From Flaccisagitta enflata (Eukaryota; Chaetognatha; Sagittoidea; Aphragmophora): a stretch of DNA of 64,000 bases. The translations under genes and the position numbers were made by a program. This document shows positions 44,937 through 56,049 of the stretch, in pieces; within the stretch, counting starts at the first letter, position 1; each line of letters starts with the position of its first letter. Where the stretch lies: assembly GCA_965153355.1 (NCBI GenBank), contig OZ231126.1, forward strand, positions 81,840,001 to 81,904,000. Direction: 5' to 3'. The notes beneath the pieces were generated by a model. That model was given only the letters and a program-made list of their open reading frames with translations. It did not search any database and was not told the origin of the DNA.

Positions 44937-45489
44937 TAAAAAGCCTTAATTTGCTGGTTTTAAGCAATTTTTTTGCTCTAATATTCGCAATGTCCATCCT
45001 AACTAACTTGAAATAGTAAAATAAGTTGCATATTACCTATCCCCACACTTTTCAGATATTTTATAAGGTTTTGGAAGCTGCATGAACAGTAAAAGTATGA
45101 AATATGCTAAAAAAATGCTCGATTTTTGCATAAAAATTGATTTTTTTCAAATTTTTGCCTTCAAATGAATTAGTCTTATGTTCTTTTGAGTGGCCAAGGC
45201 ATCCTAGATGATAGTTTCTGCGGTCCCTAGAATTTTTTTTTTTTTTCGTTTTTCTTTTGGGGGCTATCCAGAGGGGGCCAAGCAGGATGCTCTACAACAA
45301 ATATTTTTCGCGTGATGATTTCTTATGATTTTAAGTAGGACCAATAAAGGAGTGTATTTATGTATGCATGCAAATACAAGAAAACATATTTATGAGCATA
45401 ACTGCTCATCTGTGTGTTTTTGAGCATTTAAGCTCATTTAGCTCATTTAGCGACAGCCGCCATTACTGGTATATTTATCATCGTTTTAT
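44937..45489. other. AT-rich spacer with one tandem-repeat unit
   Basis: Includes a single unit related to the 23580-23995 array (TGCATGCAAATACAAGAAAA, TAACTGCTCATCTGT, AGCTCATTTAGCTCATTTAG) at about 45365-45450, and GCCAAGCAGGATGCTCTACA (family 4 word) at 45279-45298. Confidence 0.6.
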
Positions 45490-46476
45490 ACAGTATGATT
45501 TTTTTCAAATGAGACAAAAGATGACAACATAAATCTTAAATGAATCAACATAATCAAATTCTGAAAAAAAAACACCTGAAAGAGTAGGTTTTTGCATTTA
45601 TTCATGCCAAATTTCAGCATTCGGTCTTAAGTAGTTTAGCCTCAATCGCTTTTTGAAGTCAAACTATAAATCATCCGAAATAACTTTTTTTTAACTATGG
45701 CAAAAGAATAAGTGAATTACTTGTTTCTCAGTGTTTAACAACCAAGCAATGAGAAAAACATAGCAAAATCCATGACCATTTTGAAGCTCTGCGAAAGATC
45801 TTGCAAATGAGACCTTGCTGGATGTCCCAGCTCTATCCGTTTAGAAATGACATTAGGATTAGGACAAGTAGTCAAGAATTTGGAATTTCACTATGTGATT
45901 TTCGTGGCTCATCTTTATTCTAACATAATAATCAAACGCATTGATTTAGAAATTTGTTCTTGGTGCTTTTTTAAAGAAAATTTGAAGCTCTTTAATTTGC
46001 TAATGGATAACAAATAGCTAAGGCAATCCTGAGCTGCATCATTAACAAAAACGGGAAAACTAAATTTGATCATTGGAAAAAAATGGAAATGATCACTTTT
46101 TTCAATCAGCGATTTTTTTCTTCAAATCTCTGCCATTTCTAATCAAAAAAAGTTACGATTACCAGCGAAGTCGCATTTGGAAGAACTTTTGCAGAGCTTT
46201 CAAACAGTCATGGATTTTCTATGGTTCAGGTCCTTGGTTAAGCCAAAATTAGCCAAACAAAGTGTTTTTATCTTTGCCATAGGAGCAGGAAGAAATTGAT
46301 ATCTTCACTTTAAATGTAAATTGAAGCTAAACTACTTGACATGGAATGCTGAAATTTGGCATGAGTAAATGCCATAACCTACTCTTTCAGGTGTTTTTTT
46401 TCAGAATGTGATTATGTCGATTCGTTTAAGATTTATGTTGTCATCTTTTGTCTCATTTGAAAAAAATCATACTGTA
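45490..46476. repeat. Fold-back inverted repeat, about 990 bp
   Basis: Ends TACAGTATGATTTTTTTCAA and TTGAAAAAAATCATACTGTA pair exactly (20 bp). Inner blocks GACAAAAGATGACAACATAA, ACACCTGAAAGAGTAGG and GCCAAATTTCAGCATTC are all complemented on the right. Arms about 300 bp. No coding frame. Confidence 0.9.
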
Positions 46477-46691
46477 CCACGTCATTTATTGGACGGGTGA
46501 TTCTTTGAGTCGTTATTTTAGTTGGTCGGATGGTCAGTATGTGGGCAAAGTCACCCTACGCGGTTTAAAAATGTTCCGATCGACCGACGGACTGACAGAC
46601 CGATTGAACGGTGCAAATAAAAGAAGGCATTCCCGCATTACATTTCTCTCTCTCGTCGTCTATGCCCCCCTATGGGCCGCAAGCGCAGGTG

Positions 46692-46882
46692 TTTTTAGTC
46701 GCGTGCTACGCGACTCTACAGTCTACACCCCGCTTTGTCCGTCGGTTGGTCTGTTGGTCACACTTTTTTATGATTTTCATTTTTTGACCTCACTGCTCCT
46801 GCCCAAATGGTCAAGTGACCTCAAATATGGCCCCTGCCCACCCGCACACGACTTCAGTAGCTGTGTATCCGGCCTTGTTTAT
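46692..46882 (+). mobile_element. Family 1 element, tag TCGCGTGC, complete
   Basis: AGTCGCGTGCTACGCGACT, CTACAGTCTACACCCCGC, GTCGGTTGGTC, CACTGCTCCTGCCCAAATGG, CCCCTGCCCACCCGCACACG, ACTTCAGTAGCTGTGTATCC, GGCCTTGTTT. A good plus-strand reference copy of about 190 bp. Confidence 0.92.
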
Positions 46883-46934
46883 GAAGAAGAAAAAACAACA
46901 GGGTAACAGACGCGTGCTCCGTGTGACCTTTACA

Positions 46935-47232
46935 AATACAAATACGTGATTACAAAATGAGAAAAAAAGATAGTTGCATCATGAGAAAAAAAACATTTTT
47001 ATCTAAATACATAATTACATATTTACATAATCACATTATGACATTATTACATATGACATTAATCACGTAATTGCATAATTACATATTTTTATGAATACAT
47101 GACCACGTAATCACATAGTAATATGGTAAATCATTTCATAATAGTGTTATTGCATAATTGCGTAATCAGATGCATAATCACATTATAATTATAATTGCAA
47201 AATTTCATTACAACAAAAAACATAATTACATA
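46935..47232. repeat. ACATAATTACAT-type degenerate array
   Basis: About 300 bp of irregular 8-12 bp words (ATAATTACAT, ATAATCACATTATGACATTA). Confidence 0.75.
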
Positions 47233-47235
47233 AAA

Positions 47236-47395
47236 AAATTCATTGCCTGATTTGGGGCCTGAGTGGGCTGATTTGGGGCCTGAGAGGGGTTTGATGAGCC
47301 TTGGGGGGGTAGGGGCGGACATACGTACGTACAGACAGACGGACGGACGGATAGACGGACATCTAGAAATTCACCCCTGTGTTCCATCAAAAAAT
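47236..47395 (-). mobile_element. Family 2 fragment (type b)
   Basis: Two array units (GATTTGGGGCCTGAGTGGGC), then a GGACGGACGG tract and GAAATTCACCCCTGTGTTCC without the GGGGCCGC end. A GGACGGACCG family 1-like tract follows to 47500. Confidence 0.65.
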
Positions 47396-47505
47396 GAAAA
47401 TCACGGTAATTCAAAAATAAGATGGACGGGTGGAGGGACCGACAGATTGACGGACGGACCGTTGGACAGACCGATATATAGCGTGTTCGCAACCATAAAA
47501 AACCT

Positions 47506-48355
47506 AACATAATGATTCGAATAGAGTCGAACTGAAAGGTCTAACCGGAGTCGGAAAAGGAAGGATGGTTTAACTTGAAGTCTAAGAGAAATTGGAGCTT
47601 GTTGGAGGATTACAATTTACGAGCCTTAATTTTCAAATTTATATTTCCAAGGGAAATTTTCGTTTGGTTATTTTGTGTGTGTGTTTCCTTTTCACTTCAT
47701 TAGATACCACGCGAATAAAAAAAAAGACGCACCTGGTCATTTATTTTTAGAACAGACAGAAAAAATTTTTCCGTAGAAATTATTTTAAAGATTTTTAAAT
47801 TTTCTTTGAATCTAGACTTATCCCAGGTCTGTATCTCAAACTGTTTAAAAGCTACAGCCAGTCAAAGAACACTACTATTTTGAGCACATGACAAAATGCA
47901 AAATCATTAAAAAAATACTTTATTGTTTCTTTATATAATGAAAAGACTTTCAGAAAATTTTCAAGCATTTTTAAAACAAAGTAATTTTAAAGATTTTTAA
48001 ATTTTCTTTCATTCTAGACCAATCCCACGTCTGTATCTCAGACGCTTTAAATGTTACATGAAAGTGAAACACTGATTATCTTGAATTATTTTTCTTTTAT
48101 GGAATTGTGAAAACAATTTTTGACTATTTTTACTCTTTTTTTTATTACGCCTAAATGCCTAAACTTTTTCTTTTTGATTTTTAAAGCTTAAAAACTGAGC
48201 TTTTTGATACTGCAAAGCATTCAACTTGAAATTTATGAGAAAATGGTTAAATTGGCCAATTAAAGGTGCGTCTTTTTTTTTATCTGCGTGATAAATGTTA
48301 CTTGCTTGCTTTCTTGATTCTTAAAACCTGAGCCTTAGATGAGCTCTCTGTCTCT
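47506..48355. repeat. AT-rich region with an about 205-bp duplication
   Basis: TTAAAGATTTTTAAATTTTC, TAGACTTATCCCAGGTCTGT and ATCTCAAACTGTTTAAA (from 47783) recur diverged from 47989. No gene seen. Confidence 0.65.
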
Positions 48356-48359
48356 GTCT

Positions 48360-48472
<113 letters not shown>

Positions 48473-48663
48473 ATCATGATCAAAATTAAAGGTAGAGGAG
48501 ATGGTTGGTTTGTATGTAAACAAACAAGTTGAATTCATGATGTTTTTATTGAAAGAAAACATCGAACATCTCGTGTATATCCTATATCGAATTGCGTGTT
48601 CTAAATTGAAAGCTACGGATTGCCATTACAACATACACATCAAGTTCAGTTCAGTCAAATACT

Positions 48664-49305
48664 TTTTGGGCAGCGGCCCCAAAGAGGACAAAGTCCTGAA
48701 AAACACAGGGGCACGTTCGTTCTTTCGTTTATCCGTCCGTCCGTCCGTCCGTCCGTCCGTCCATCTATCCGTCCGTCCATCCGTCTATCCGTCTGTCTGT
48801 CCGTCCGTCCGTTCATTCATCCCCCTCTAGGTCCTCTCAGGCCTGAAATCTGCCCTCTCAGGCCTGAAATCTACCCTCTCAGACTTGAAATCTGCCCTCT
48901 CAGGCCTTGAACTGCCCTCTCAGGCCTAAAATCTGCCCTCTCAGGCCTGACTTATATCCTCTCGGGCTTGAAATCTGCCCTCTCAGGCCTGAAATTTACC
49001 CTCTCAGGCTTGAAATTTACCCTCTCAGGCCATGAATCTGCCCTCTCAGGCCTGAAATCTATCCTCTCAGGCCTGAAATCTGCCCTCTCAGACCTGAAAT
49101 CTGTCCTCTCAGGCCTTAAATCTTTCCTCTCAGGCCTTAAATCTGCCCTCTCAGATTCAAGGCCTGAGAACGAAAGTCCCCTTGTGTTCTACAGGACTTT
49201 GTCCCCTTCAGGGCCGCTGCCATGCTTCCTCTCACTCCAATTCTCAATCATGCAAAGCAGGGCAACGGGTATCGCTGACCACATATTGCCCTAGGGCGAC
49301 CTGTT
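48664..49305 (+). mobile_element. Family 2 element (type a), complete
   Basis: GGGCAGCGGCCCCAAAGAGG, ACAAAGTCCTGAAAAACACA, and a long GTCCGTCC tract. About 17 units of CCCTCTCAGGCCTGAAATCTG (48830-49160) follow, then GTGTTCTACAGGACTTTGTC, GGGCCGCTGCCATGCTTCC and GCAAAGCAGGGCAACGGGTA. The end is GGGCGACCTGTTTT. Confidence 0.9.
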
Positions 49306-49630
49306 TTAGAAACGAGCAATTGTGGAGTTACCGACCCGGTTTTTCGGTCGGTCGGTAAGTTGGTATGTTGGCTATTTGAGCTGCAAGAAACAACCAATCA
49401 GTCGAGCGACTGATTAACCTACCATTCAATGCACAGTGGAGCAACGCTAGAGCGCACCCGCTATTAAGGCATGCCTGCTTTAAAGACATGCAACTTCCTG
49501 TTCCATAGAGTAACAGATTTCCAAGTTATTCTATATTGGCAAAAAGGCAGCTTGACTAGTATAACTCATCATAAGGCATAATATAAGGCATTATTTTACC
49601 CAGTCCATTGAAAGGCGCTTAAGCGAAGCT
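49306..49630. other. No gene; short GGTC-type tract
   Basis: GGTTTTTCGGTCGGTCGGTA near 49340 resembles a family 1 start; the rest is unremarkable. Confidence 0.4.
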
Positions 49631-49634
49631 CAAC

Positions 49635-49880
49635 TGTACCAATCAACCGACAAATTGACCAACCAATTGAATGAAAAATCGATTAACCAATAAGCTGTCC
49701 AATCAACCGACCAATTGACTGACCAATCGACTGACTAATCGACCAACAAAAAAAAAAAAGATCAATCAATTGGCCAACCGATCGACTGACTTATTGACGG
49801 ATCCATCGACAAACCAATCAACTATCCAGTCAACCGACCAATTGAAAAACCAGTCAATCGATCTGTCAACCGACCAAAGA
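49635..49880. repeat. CAATCGACC-type degenerate array
   Basis: About 250 bp of 12-bp-like words (CCAATCGACTGAC, CCAATTGACC), similar to an expanded family 1 ACCGACCAAC tract. Confidence 0.75.
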
Positions 49881-50276
49881 ACCTATGTCATGGTGTACAG
49901 GAACAGCAAATTTTGGTTTCATATCACTTTTTGCTTTTGATTTCGGATAGATATTTTTCATATACTGTATAAGGTGTTTTAACGATGTTTTTAAACCCAG
50001 AATACTGACAAAAGTTTCATAACAATCAGTAATGAATATTGAAAGTTCAAATTTCCTAGAAAAATAGTGAACAAAATTTCAAAACATTGTTGGATGTTTA
50101 TATCACAGCTTCAGTAAAGATTATTTTGCATTTTTAAGAACATGGCCCTTTTTTTATACGTTGTCAAAAAGAAGCCATGTTTTTGGAAATGCAAATTTCG
50201 TTATTTCTATGCAATGATATAATTTCACCTGACAGAAGTGATATGACAAAATATAGTTTTCTATAAAAAATCTTCT
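49881..50276. other. No recognisable feature
   Basis: AT-rich; no exon or repeat recognised. Confidence 0.4.
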
Positions 50277-50486
50277 TTTTTAGTTGCGGACACGCAACTC
50301 TATAAGAGGCTTTGTGCTTTGTGCTTTGTGCTTTGTGCTTTGTCCATCCGTTAGTCCGTCCGTCCGTCAGTCCATCCGTCCGTCGGTCCATCGATCCGTA
50401 ATGATCGAGTGGAAAGGTGTGAAAACACACACTTCCGCCCCTGCCCACCCGTCCTTAACTGGTGGAGGTGTATCCGGCCTTGTTCT
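50277..50486 (+). mobile_element. Family 1 element, tag TTGCGGAC, complete
   Basis: AGTTGCGGACACGCAACT hairpin, CTATAAGAGGCTTTGTGC, a GTCCGTCC tract, CCGCCCCTGCCCACCCGTCC, TTAACTGGTGGAGGTGTATC, CGGCCTTGTTC. The third site GTCCTTAACT is a slightly worn complement of AGTTGCGGAC. Confidence 0.88.
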
Positions 50487-50850
50487 ACCTTATTTCAACA
50501 CATTATGTACATCAAATCTGTCTGTCAGAGATTATCTATGCAAAAATTTATTGTTTAACACGTAAAAAAATGATACGAAAAATATTTAAAAAATTGTAAT
50601 GACGCATGAAATTTCTTCTTCCTGTACACTGCGTCCTATACAACTCATGATTCATGAGTCATGAACACATCAAAGAACTGAATGCCCAGGGGCCGAGATC
50701 AATTCAACCAAAGCCTTTAGGCTTGGCTTTACTGGAGTGTTGGTTTTCATGAGTCAGCGATGAGTTAAAACTTTTTGTTGTTTTCGTCGTTGTTTTTGAA
50801 TTTACTCTTATCATGATAATTGTTATAGCTGTCATTCTTGTAATTGCTAT
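50487..50850. other. No recognisable feature
   Basis: AT-rich, with CATGATTCATGAGTCATGAA near 50646. Confidence 0.4.
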
Positions 50851-50854
50851 CTTC

Positions 50855-50891
50855 GTCGTCGTCTTCGTCGTCGTCGTCGTCGTCGTCGTCG

Positions 50892-50987
<96 letters not shown>

Positions 50988-51036
50988 TTTATGTTGTTGT
51001 TTTTTATGTTGTTGTTTTTTATGTTGTTGTTTTTTA

Positions 51037-51127
<91 letters not shown>

Positions 51128-51128
51128 G
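50855..51128 (-). repeat. (GTC)n / (GTT)n microsatellite
   Basis: GTC at 50855-50890, GTT at 50891-51128 with a four-fold TTTTTTATGTTGTTG motif in the middle. Confidence 0.98.
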
Positions 51129-51429
51129 CTGAAGAAATATAAATATGAATTCATTCTTTCAGTCTTAATTGGTCGCCATTCTTCAATTACCATTTTTTGT
51201 AAAGACGCAAAACAAAAATGTTTTCTGCTTCGAGTTTTGCCAACCGCAAGAAAACGAAAGAGAAAACAAGCACCACAAATTGCACCCATGCGTCCTTGAC
51301 ACGCTGCCAACTGTTTGTATGCGTAACTCTTATTTTATCAAGTAGGTACAGAAGATCTCGTCTAGACTTGAGATGATGAGGGCATGCATGCAACAACGCG
51401 ACTAGAGAAATGATATTTGAAATATAAAG

Positions 51430-51605
51430 CAACGATTAACCCCGGGTTACAATATCGACGTCGACCGGGTTGGCAGGCGTGTACAACCCCCATCTTCCTC
51501 AAACAAACACTACGCAATTTCAGCATCTCAAATGCGCATCTTTACACTTCTCGAATCAATCATTATGGACGGACGGACTAACGGACAGACTAACGAAGGG
51601 AAAAA
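51430..51605 (-). mobile_element. Family 1b element
   Basis: TTAACCCCGGGTTACAATAT, CGACGTCGACCGGGTTGGCA, GGCGTGTACAACCCCCATCT, GGACGGACGGACTAACG. The hairpin end is not evident. Confidence 0.65.
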
Positions 51606-51715
51606 GCTGGTCCACCCTGTTAATTCCATCTGGTAAAAGATTTGCGGCAAAGACACCTTTCAAAACCGCTTCCCCGTGTTCTGTTATTGCATGGAGACTT
51701 GCGATAAAATAGGGG
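51605..51715 (+). repeat. Dispersed repeat, inverted copy at 54985-55092
   Basis: CCACCCTGTTAATTCCATCT, GGTAAAAGATTTGCGGCAAA and GACACCTTTCAAAACC are complemented at 54985-55092 (GGTTTTAAAAGGTGTCTCTG, TAAATCTTTTACCAGATGGA). Confidence 0.8.
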
Positions 51716-51784
51716 CAAAAAAATTCACTTAAAAACTTTTCCTTATTGGTTGTAAGTACAATTTTCATAAGATACGGTAACTTC

Positions 51785-52310
51785 TTAAGCTTAAATCTCC
51801 TGAACGAATAGAGCGAATGACCTCAACTTGGGCTCATTTTAAAGAGCAGACAAAGCTCTTTGAAATGAGCCCAAGTTGAGATCATTTGCTCAATGTGTCT
51901 AGGAGCAAGGGTCTTCCAAAGTTGATGTAATTTTCAAAAAATGGCAAAGACCCATAGTACTTTGAGAGTTGGTATCTCTTCAACAAAATGAGCAAATGAA
52001 CTCAACTTGGGCTCATTTCAAAGAACAGACAGAGCTCTTTTAATCTTAAAATGAGCCCAAGTTAAGGTCATTCGCTCAATTTGTGTACGAGCAGCAGGCT
52101 TCCAAAGTTGATGTTATTTTCAGAAAAAATGGCAAAGACCCTTACAACTTTAAGAGCTTGTTTCTCTTAAATAAACAGAGCTTAAGACCTCAATATGGGC
52201 TCATTTAAAAGAACAGACAGTGCTCTTTAAAATTAGCTCAAATTATGGACATATGCTCAATTCGTTTAGGAGCAACTGTCTTTCAATGTTTATGTTATTT
52301 CCGAAAAATG
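51785..52310. repeat. Palindromic tandem repeat, about 190-bp unit
   Basis: Units contain CTCAACTTGGGCTCATTT, AAAGAGCAGACAAAGCTCTT and AAATGAGCCCAAGTTGAG, a near-perfect hairpin. CAATTTGTCTAGGAGC-type and CTTCCAAAGTTGATGT words follow. About three units. Confidence 0.88.
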
Positions 52311-52475
52311 CCTAGTTGCCTGCTGGTGGGCGGCAGCAGGAATGCAATAACCACCCATAAACGCCAAAAAAACAAAAAAAGTAAAGTTTGACCAATTGAT
52401 GGATGGACAGATGGACAGATGGACAGATGGATGAACAATGCATGTTGGACATTAACTCAACTAAAAAAAGATTTA
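52311..52475 (-). mobile_element. Degenerate family 1 element
   Basis: CTAGTTGCCTGCTGGTGGGC, GGCAGCAGG, AAAAAAAGTAAAGTTTGACC, AACTCAACTAAAAAAAG. Confidence 0.6.
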
Positions 52476-52662
52476 ATGATTTTTATGTGCGTCACTTGAT
52501 TGGTTGGTTGGTTGGTTGGTTGTGAAAGAAAGTTGAAAGATGCGCAAATTTGCAAATTGCATCAACTACTGTAGCCACTGATCGATGAGGCTGACAAAAC
52601 CTGATATGAGGTCTTAAATGCATAATATGAGGTCTTATAGGCCTGATAAGAAGTCTTGGAGG

Positions 52663-53990
52663 CTTTTTGGGCAGTGGCCCAGAAGGGGCTGATGACCTAT
52701 GCTTTCACACATAGGACAAATTTCTCCTCTATCTCCTCCTTCTCCTCCGTCCGCCCCCCCCTTCCAAGGTTCAAACCTCAGCCTTGAGGCTCAAATTCCA
52801 GCCTCGAGGCTCAAATTCCAGCCTTGAGGCTCAAATTCCAGCCTTGAGGCTCAAATTCCAGTCTTGAGGCTCAAATACCAACCTCGAGGCTCAAATTCCA
52901 GCCTTAAGGTTCATACTCAGGCCTTAATTTAGAGCGTGTCCGCGTGCCCGAGGCACTCTTTTTTACTGTCGGGCACGCTGTTTTCGCTGATGGCGTGCCC
53001 GGCTGGCACTCTCATCACATGAGGCTAACTGACTTTCATTAGGATTAACATTTTCTATTTGATTGCTAAAAGAAAGATCATCGATTCATTTTATTCTTTG
53101 ATTTGTTCATCTATACATTTTTTTTTCATTCATTGATTTCTTCTTTCATTCACTCATTTACGTTCCATTCATTCATTTTTCATTGACTCATTTATTTTTT
53201 TCTTTCATTTTTTGAAAATGGAATTGAATCTCATAAATTTCATTTACAAATCTGAAATTGTTCTGAATAAAGAACTTAATCAAATGAATGGATCATGGAT
53301 ATTAGATTCTTTGACTTATTTATTTGTTCATTTATAGATTGATTCATTTGTTCATTTATTCTCAAAGGAGAGTTCAAAATTTCCTATATCTGTTGATAAA
53401 ACAAACAAAAATTATCAATGTTTGAATGATTTTGTGTTTTGCGTTCATTCTTTGCTGAATGAATGGACAAATTCTGGAGAAATCACCTTTATTTTGTATG
53501 TTTGTATCATTGTATCAAAGAGTGTGAACTGAGAAGAGAGGTTGAAAACTGGGCACGCTGAAATTCTGAGGAGCGTGCCCGGCGTGCACACTCAACAGAA
53601 TCACTAAATTAAGGCCTGCTCATACTCCAACCTCAAGGCTCAAATCCCAGCCTTGAGGCTCAAATCCCAGCCTTGAGGCTCAAATCCCAGCCTTGAGACT
53701 CAAATCCCAGTCTTGAGACTCAAATCCCAGCCTTGAGGCTCAAATCCCAGCCTCAAAGCTCAAATCCCAACCTTGAGGCTCAAATCCTAGCTTTGAGGCT
53801 CAAATCCTAGATTCAAGACTCAAATCCTTGCAGCAAGGCTCAAATTCCAGCCTCAAGCTTCCAAACTTACTGAGCATAGGTCATGGGCCCCTTTGGGGCC
53901 GCTGCCCCTCTCACCATCACACTCACATACACAAGCACAGGGGCAACGGGTACCGCTGACCATCTAACGCTTTTGCGACTATTTTAGTTG
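52663..53990 (+). mobile_element. Family 2 element (type c) carrying a nested family 3
   Basis: Left arm TTTTTGGGCAGTGGCCC, GGGGCTGATGACCTATGCTT, TCACACATAGG. The array CCTTGAGGCTCAAATTCCAG runs 52770-52919 and 53617-53870, interrupted by family 3. Right arm AGCATAGGTCATGGGCCCC, GGGGCCGCTGCCCCTCTC. Tail AGCACAGGGGCAACGGGTAC, ending CTAACGCTTTTGCGACTATT. Confidence 0.88.
52920..53616 (+). mobile_element. Family 3 element, tag GTGCCC
   Basis: Terminal inverted repeats GGCCTTAATTTAG and CTAAATTAAGGCC (perfect). The 5' part reads AGCGTGTCCGCGTGCCCGAG, GGCACTC, GGGCACGCTG, GTGCCCGGCTGGCACTCTC. The 3' part reads GGGCACGCTG, GAGCGTGCCCGGCGTGCACA. About 700 bp, AT-rich interior with no coding frame. 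Confidence 0.85.
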
Positions 53991-53994
53991 GAGA

Positions 53995-54350
53995 CACAAA
54001 CTCTCAGTGGCGTTGTCCATCCGCCCAACTGTCAATCCGTCGGTCGGTTGGTCTGTTGGTCCGGGGTCATCAATTTGAAAAGTGGGATAACAAGTGCTTA
54101 AGATGGGTAATGTCTGAGAGGGCTAATATTTGGCTAAAGAGGGTTGATTTTCAGTGTGAGAAGGCTGGTTTTGGATCTGATAGAGCCAATTTTGGACCTG
54201 AGAGAGGTGATTTTAGGTCTGAGAGGGTTGATTTGGGCCTCTTAGGACTGATTTCAGGCGTGAAAGAGCCAGATTTGGGCCTGAGAGGCATCCGGGGAGG
54301 GGGGGATGTACATAGGGACGGATGGACAGACGAACTAAAAAAAAAGCTTC
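53995..54350. repeat. Family 1 start followed by GAGAGG-type array
   Basis: GTCGGTCGGTTGGTCTGTTG near 54038, then about 200 bp of GTCTGAGAGGGTTGATTT-type units resembling the family 2 array, and a GGACGGATGGACAGACG tract. Confidence 0.65.
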
Positions 54351-54354
54351 CATA

Positions 54355-54905
54355 ATTGTGAGCATCTTTGCATAATTCTGAAAATAACATCAACTTTAAA
54401 ACATGGTTGCTCCTAAAGGAATAGAGCAAATCATCTCAATTTGAACTCATCTTAAAGAGCATAACTGTTTTTTTGAAATGTGCCCAAGTTGAGGTCTCTA
54501 GCTCTATTTGTTTAAAAGATACAAGCTCTTTAAGTTGTATGGGTCTTTGTTATTTTTCTGAAAATAACATTAACTTTGAGAGACTGCAGCTTCTCAACGA
54601 ATTGAGCAAATGATCTCAACTTGAGCTCATTTTTTATAGCTGTGTCTGCTCTTTAAAATAAGCCCAAGTTTAGATCATTTGCTCAATTTGTCTAAGAGAT
54701 ACAAATTTTCAAAGTAGTAAGGGTCTTTGCCATTTTTCTGAAAATTGCATCAACTTTGGAAGACTGTTGCTCCTAAACAAATCGAGTAAATGACCTCAAC
54801 TTGGGCTCATTTTAAAGAGCAGACAAAGCTCTTTAAAATGAGCCCAAGTTGAGGTAATTTGCTCAATTTGTTAAGGAGAAATAGGCTTTAGAAGTTACCT
54901 TATCT
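54355..54905. repeat. Palindromic tandem repeat (same family as 51785)
   Basis: About three units with GACCTCAACTTGGGCTCATT, TTAAAGAGCAGACAAAGCTC, TTTAAAATGAGCCCAAGTTG and AAAATTGCATCAACTTTGG. Confidence 0.88.
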
Positions 54906-54984
54906 AATGGAAATTGCATCATGTGGCTTGTACTAACAACCCACGACAAGAGCGGTGTTGGAAGAAAAGTTTGTAAGGGAATTT

Positions 54985-55092
54985 TTTTAACCCTATTTTA
55001 TCGGAAATCTCCACGCAGTTACTGAGCATGAGGAAGTGGTTTTAAAAGGTGTCTCTGCCGTAAATCTTTTACCAGATGGATTAACAGGGTGG
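54985..55092 (-). repeat. Dispersed repeat, inverted copy of 51605-51715
   Basis: CCCTATTTTATCGG, GGAAGTGGTTTTAAAAGGTG, TCTCTGCCGTAAATC, TTTTACCAGATGGATTAACA. Confidence 0.8.
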
Positions 55093-55369
55093 GTCTGCAA
55101 CTAAAACATTTTTATCGCCGTTTATCCAATTGTATGGTGAGAAGGATGTAAATGATAGGATACATTGACAAAGCCGCGGCGGCATAAACTCAAGAACATT
55201 ATTTGATCGGGCGTAACCGCGCAGGGGAAACCGAGTTTTACAGCTGAGCAGACGGACGGACAATACCGCACGTAAAGAAGACGGAGTTTTAAATCCAAAC
55301 AAAAACTGAATGAAGATTTCTGGCGAGAGAGACGAAATTTCGGAAATTGAAAGTTCTCTCGTCTTGAAA

Positions 55370-56010
55370 AAAAAATCCGATATCTGAGATCATGTTTGTG
55401 AGGGAGAAGGAAAAATTAGGAAGAAAGCGAGAGGGGAAGAAGAGGGGGAAGGAAGGGGGGGGGAGGAGGGTATGAGGGTTTACACTGGTTGGGAGAAGGA
55501 TAAATCAGGTAGAAAACGATAGAAGAAGAGGGGGAAGGAGGGGCGGGGGTTTGGAGGGGAAGTGGGTATAAGGGGTTTCTCTGATGGGGAGAAGGATTGC
55601 TTATTAGGAAGAAAATGAGAGGAGAAGAGGAGGGGGAAGGAGGGGGGGGGGAAGAAGGGTATGAGGGTTTACACCGGTGGTAAGAAAGGCAAATTAGAAA
55701 GAAAACGAGAGGGGAAGAAGAAGGGGAAGGAGGGGGTAAGGAGGATATGAGGGTTTACACTGGTGGGGAGAAGGATAGATTAGGAAGAAAACGAGAGGAG
55801 AAGGAGAGGGGGAAGGGGGGAAGGAGGGTATGAGAGACTATTAGGGTTTACACCGGTGGGGAGAAAGGTAAATTAGGTAGAAAACGAGAGGAGGAGAGGG
55901 GGAAGGGGGGGGGGAGGAGGGTATGAGAGACAATGAGGGTTTACACTGGTGGGGAGAAAGACAAATTAGGTAGAAAACGAGAGGCGAATAAGAAGGGGAG
56001 GGAGGTTGTT
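55370..56010 (+). repeat. G-rich minisatellite, unit about 100 bp
   Basis: About six units of GGTATGAGGGTTTACACTGG, TGGGGAGAAGG, AAATTAGGAAGAAAACGAGA, then a run of 5 to 10 G. Potential to form G-quadruplexes on the plus strand. Confidence 0.88.
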
Positions 56011-56049
56011 TACAAGTTAGACTGGTATAAGTGGAGGTTATGGCATATC

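Noticed and set aside
48830-49160. CRISPR array
   Set aside because: About 21-bp units without unique spacers, in a eukaryotic genome and inside a mobile element; a minisatellite. The same holds for 38250-38590 and 57105-57560.
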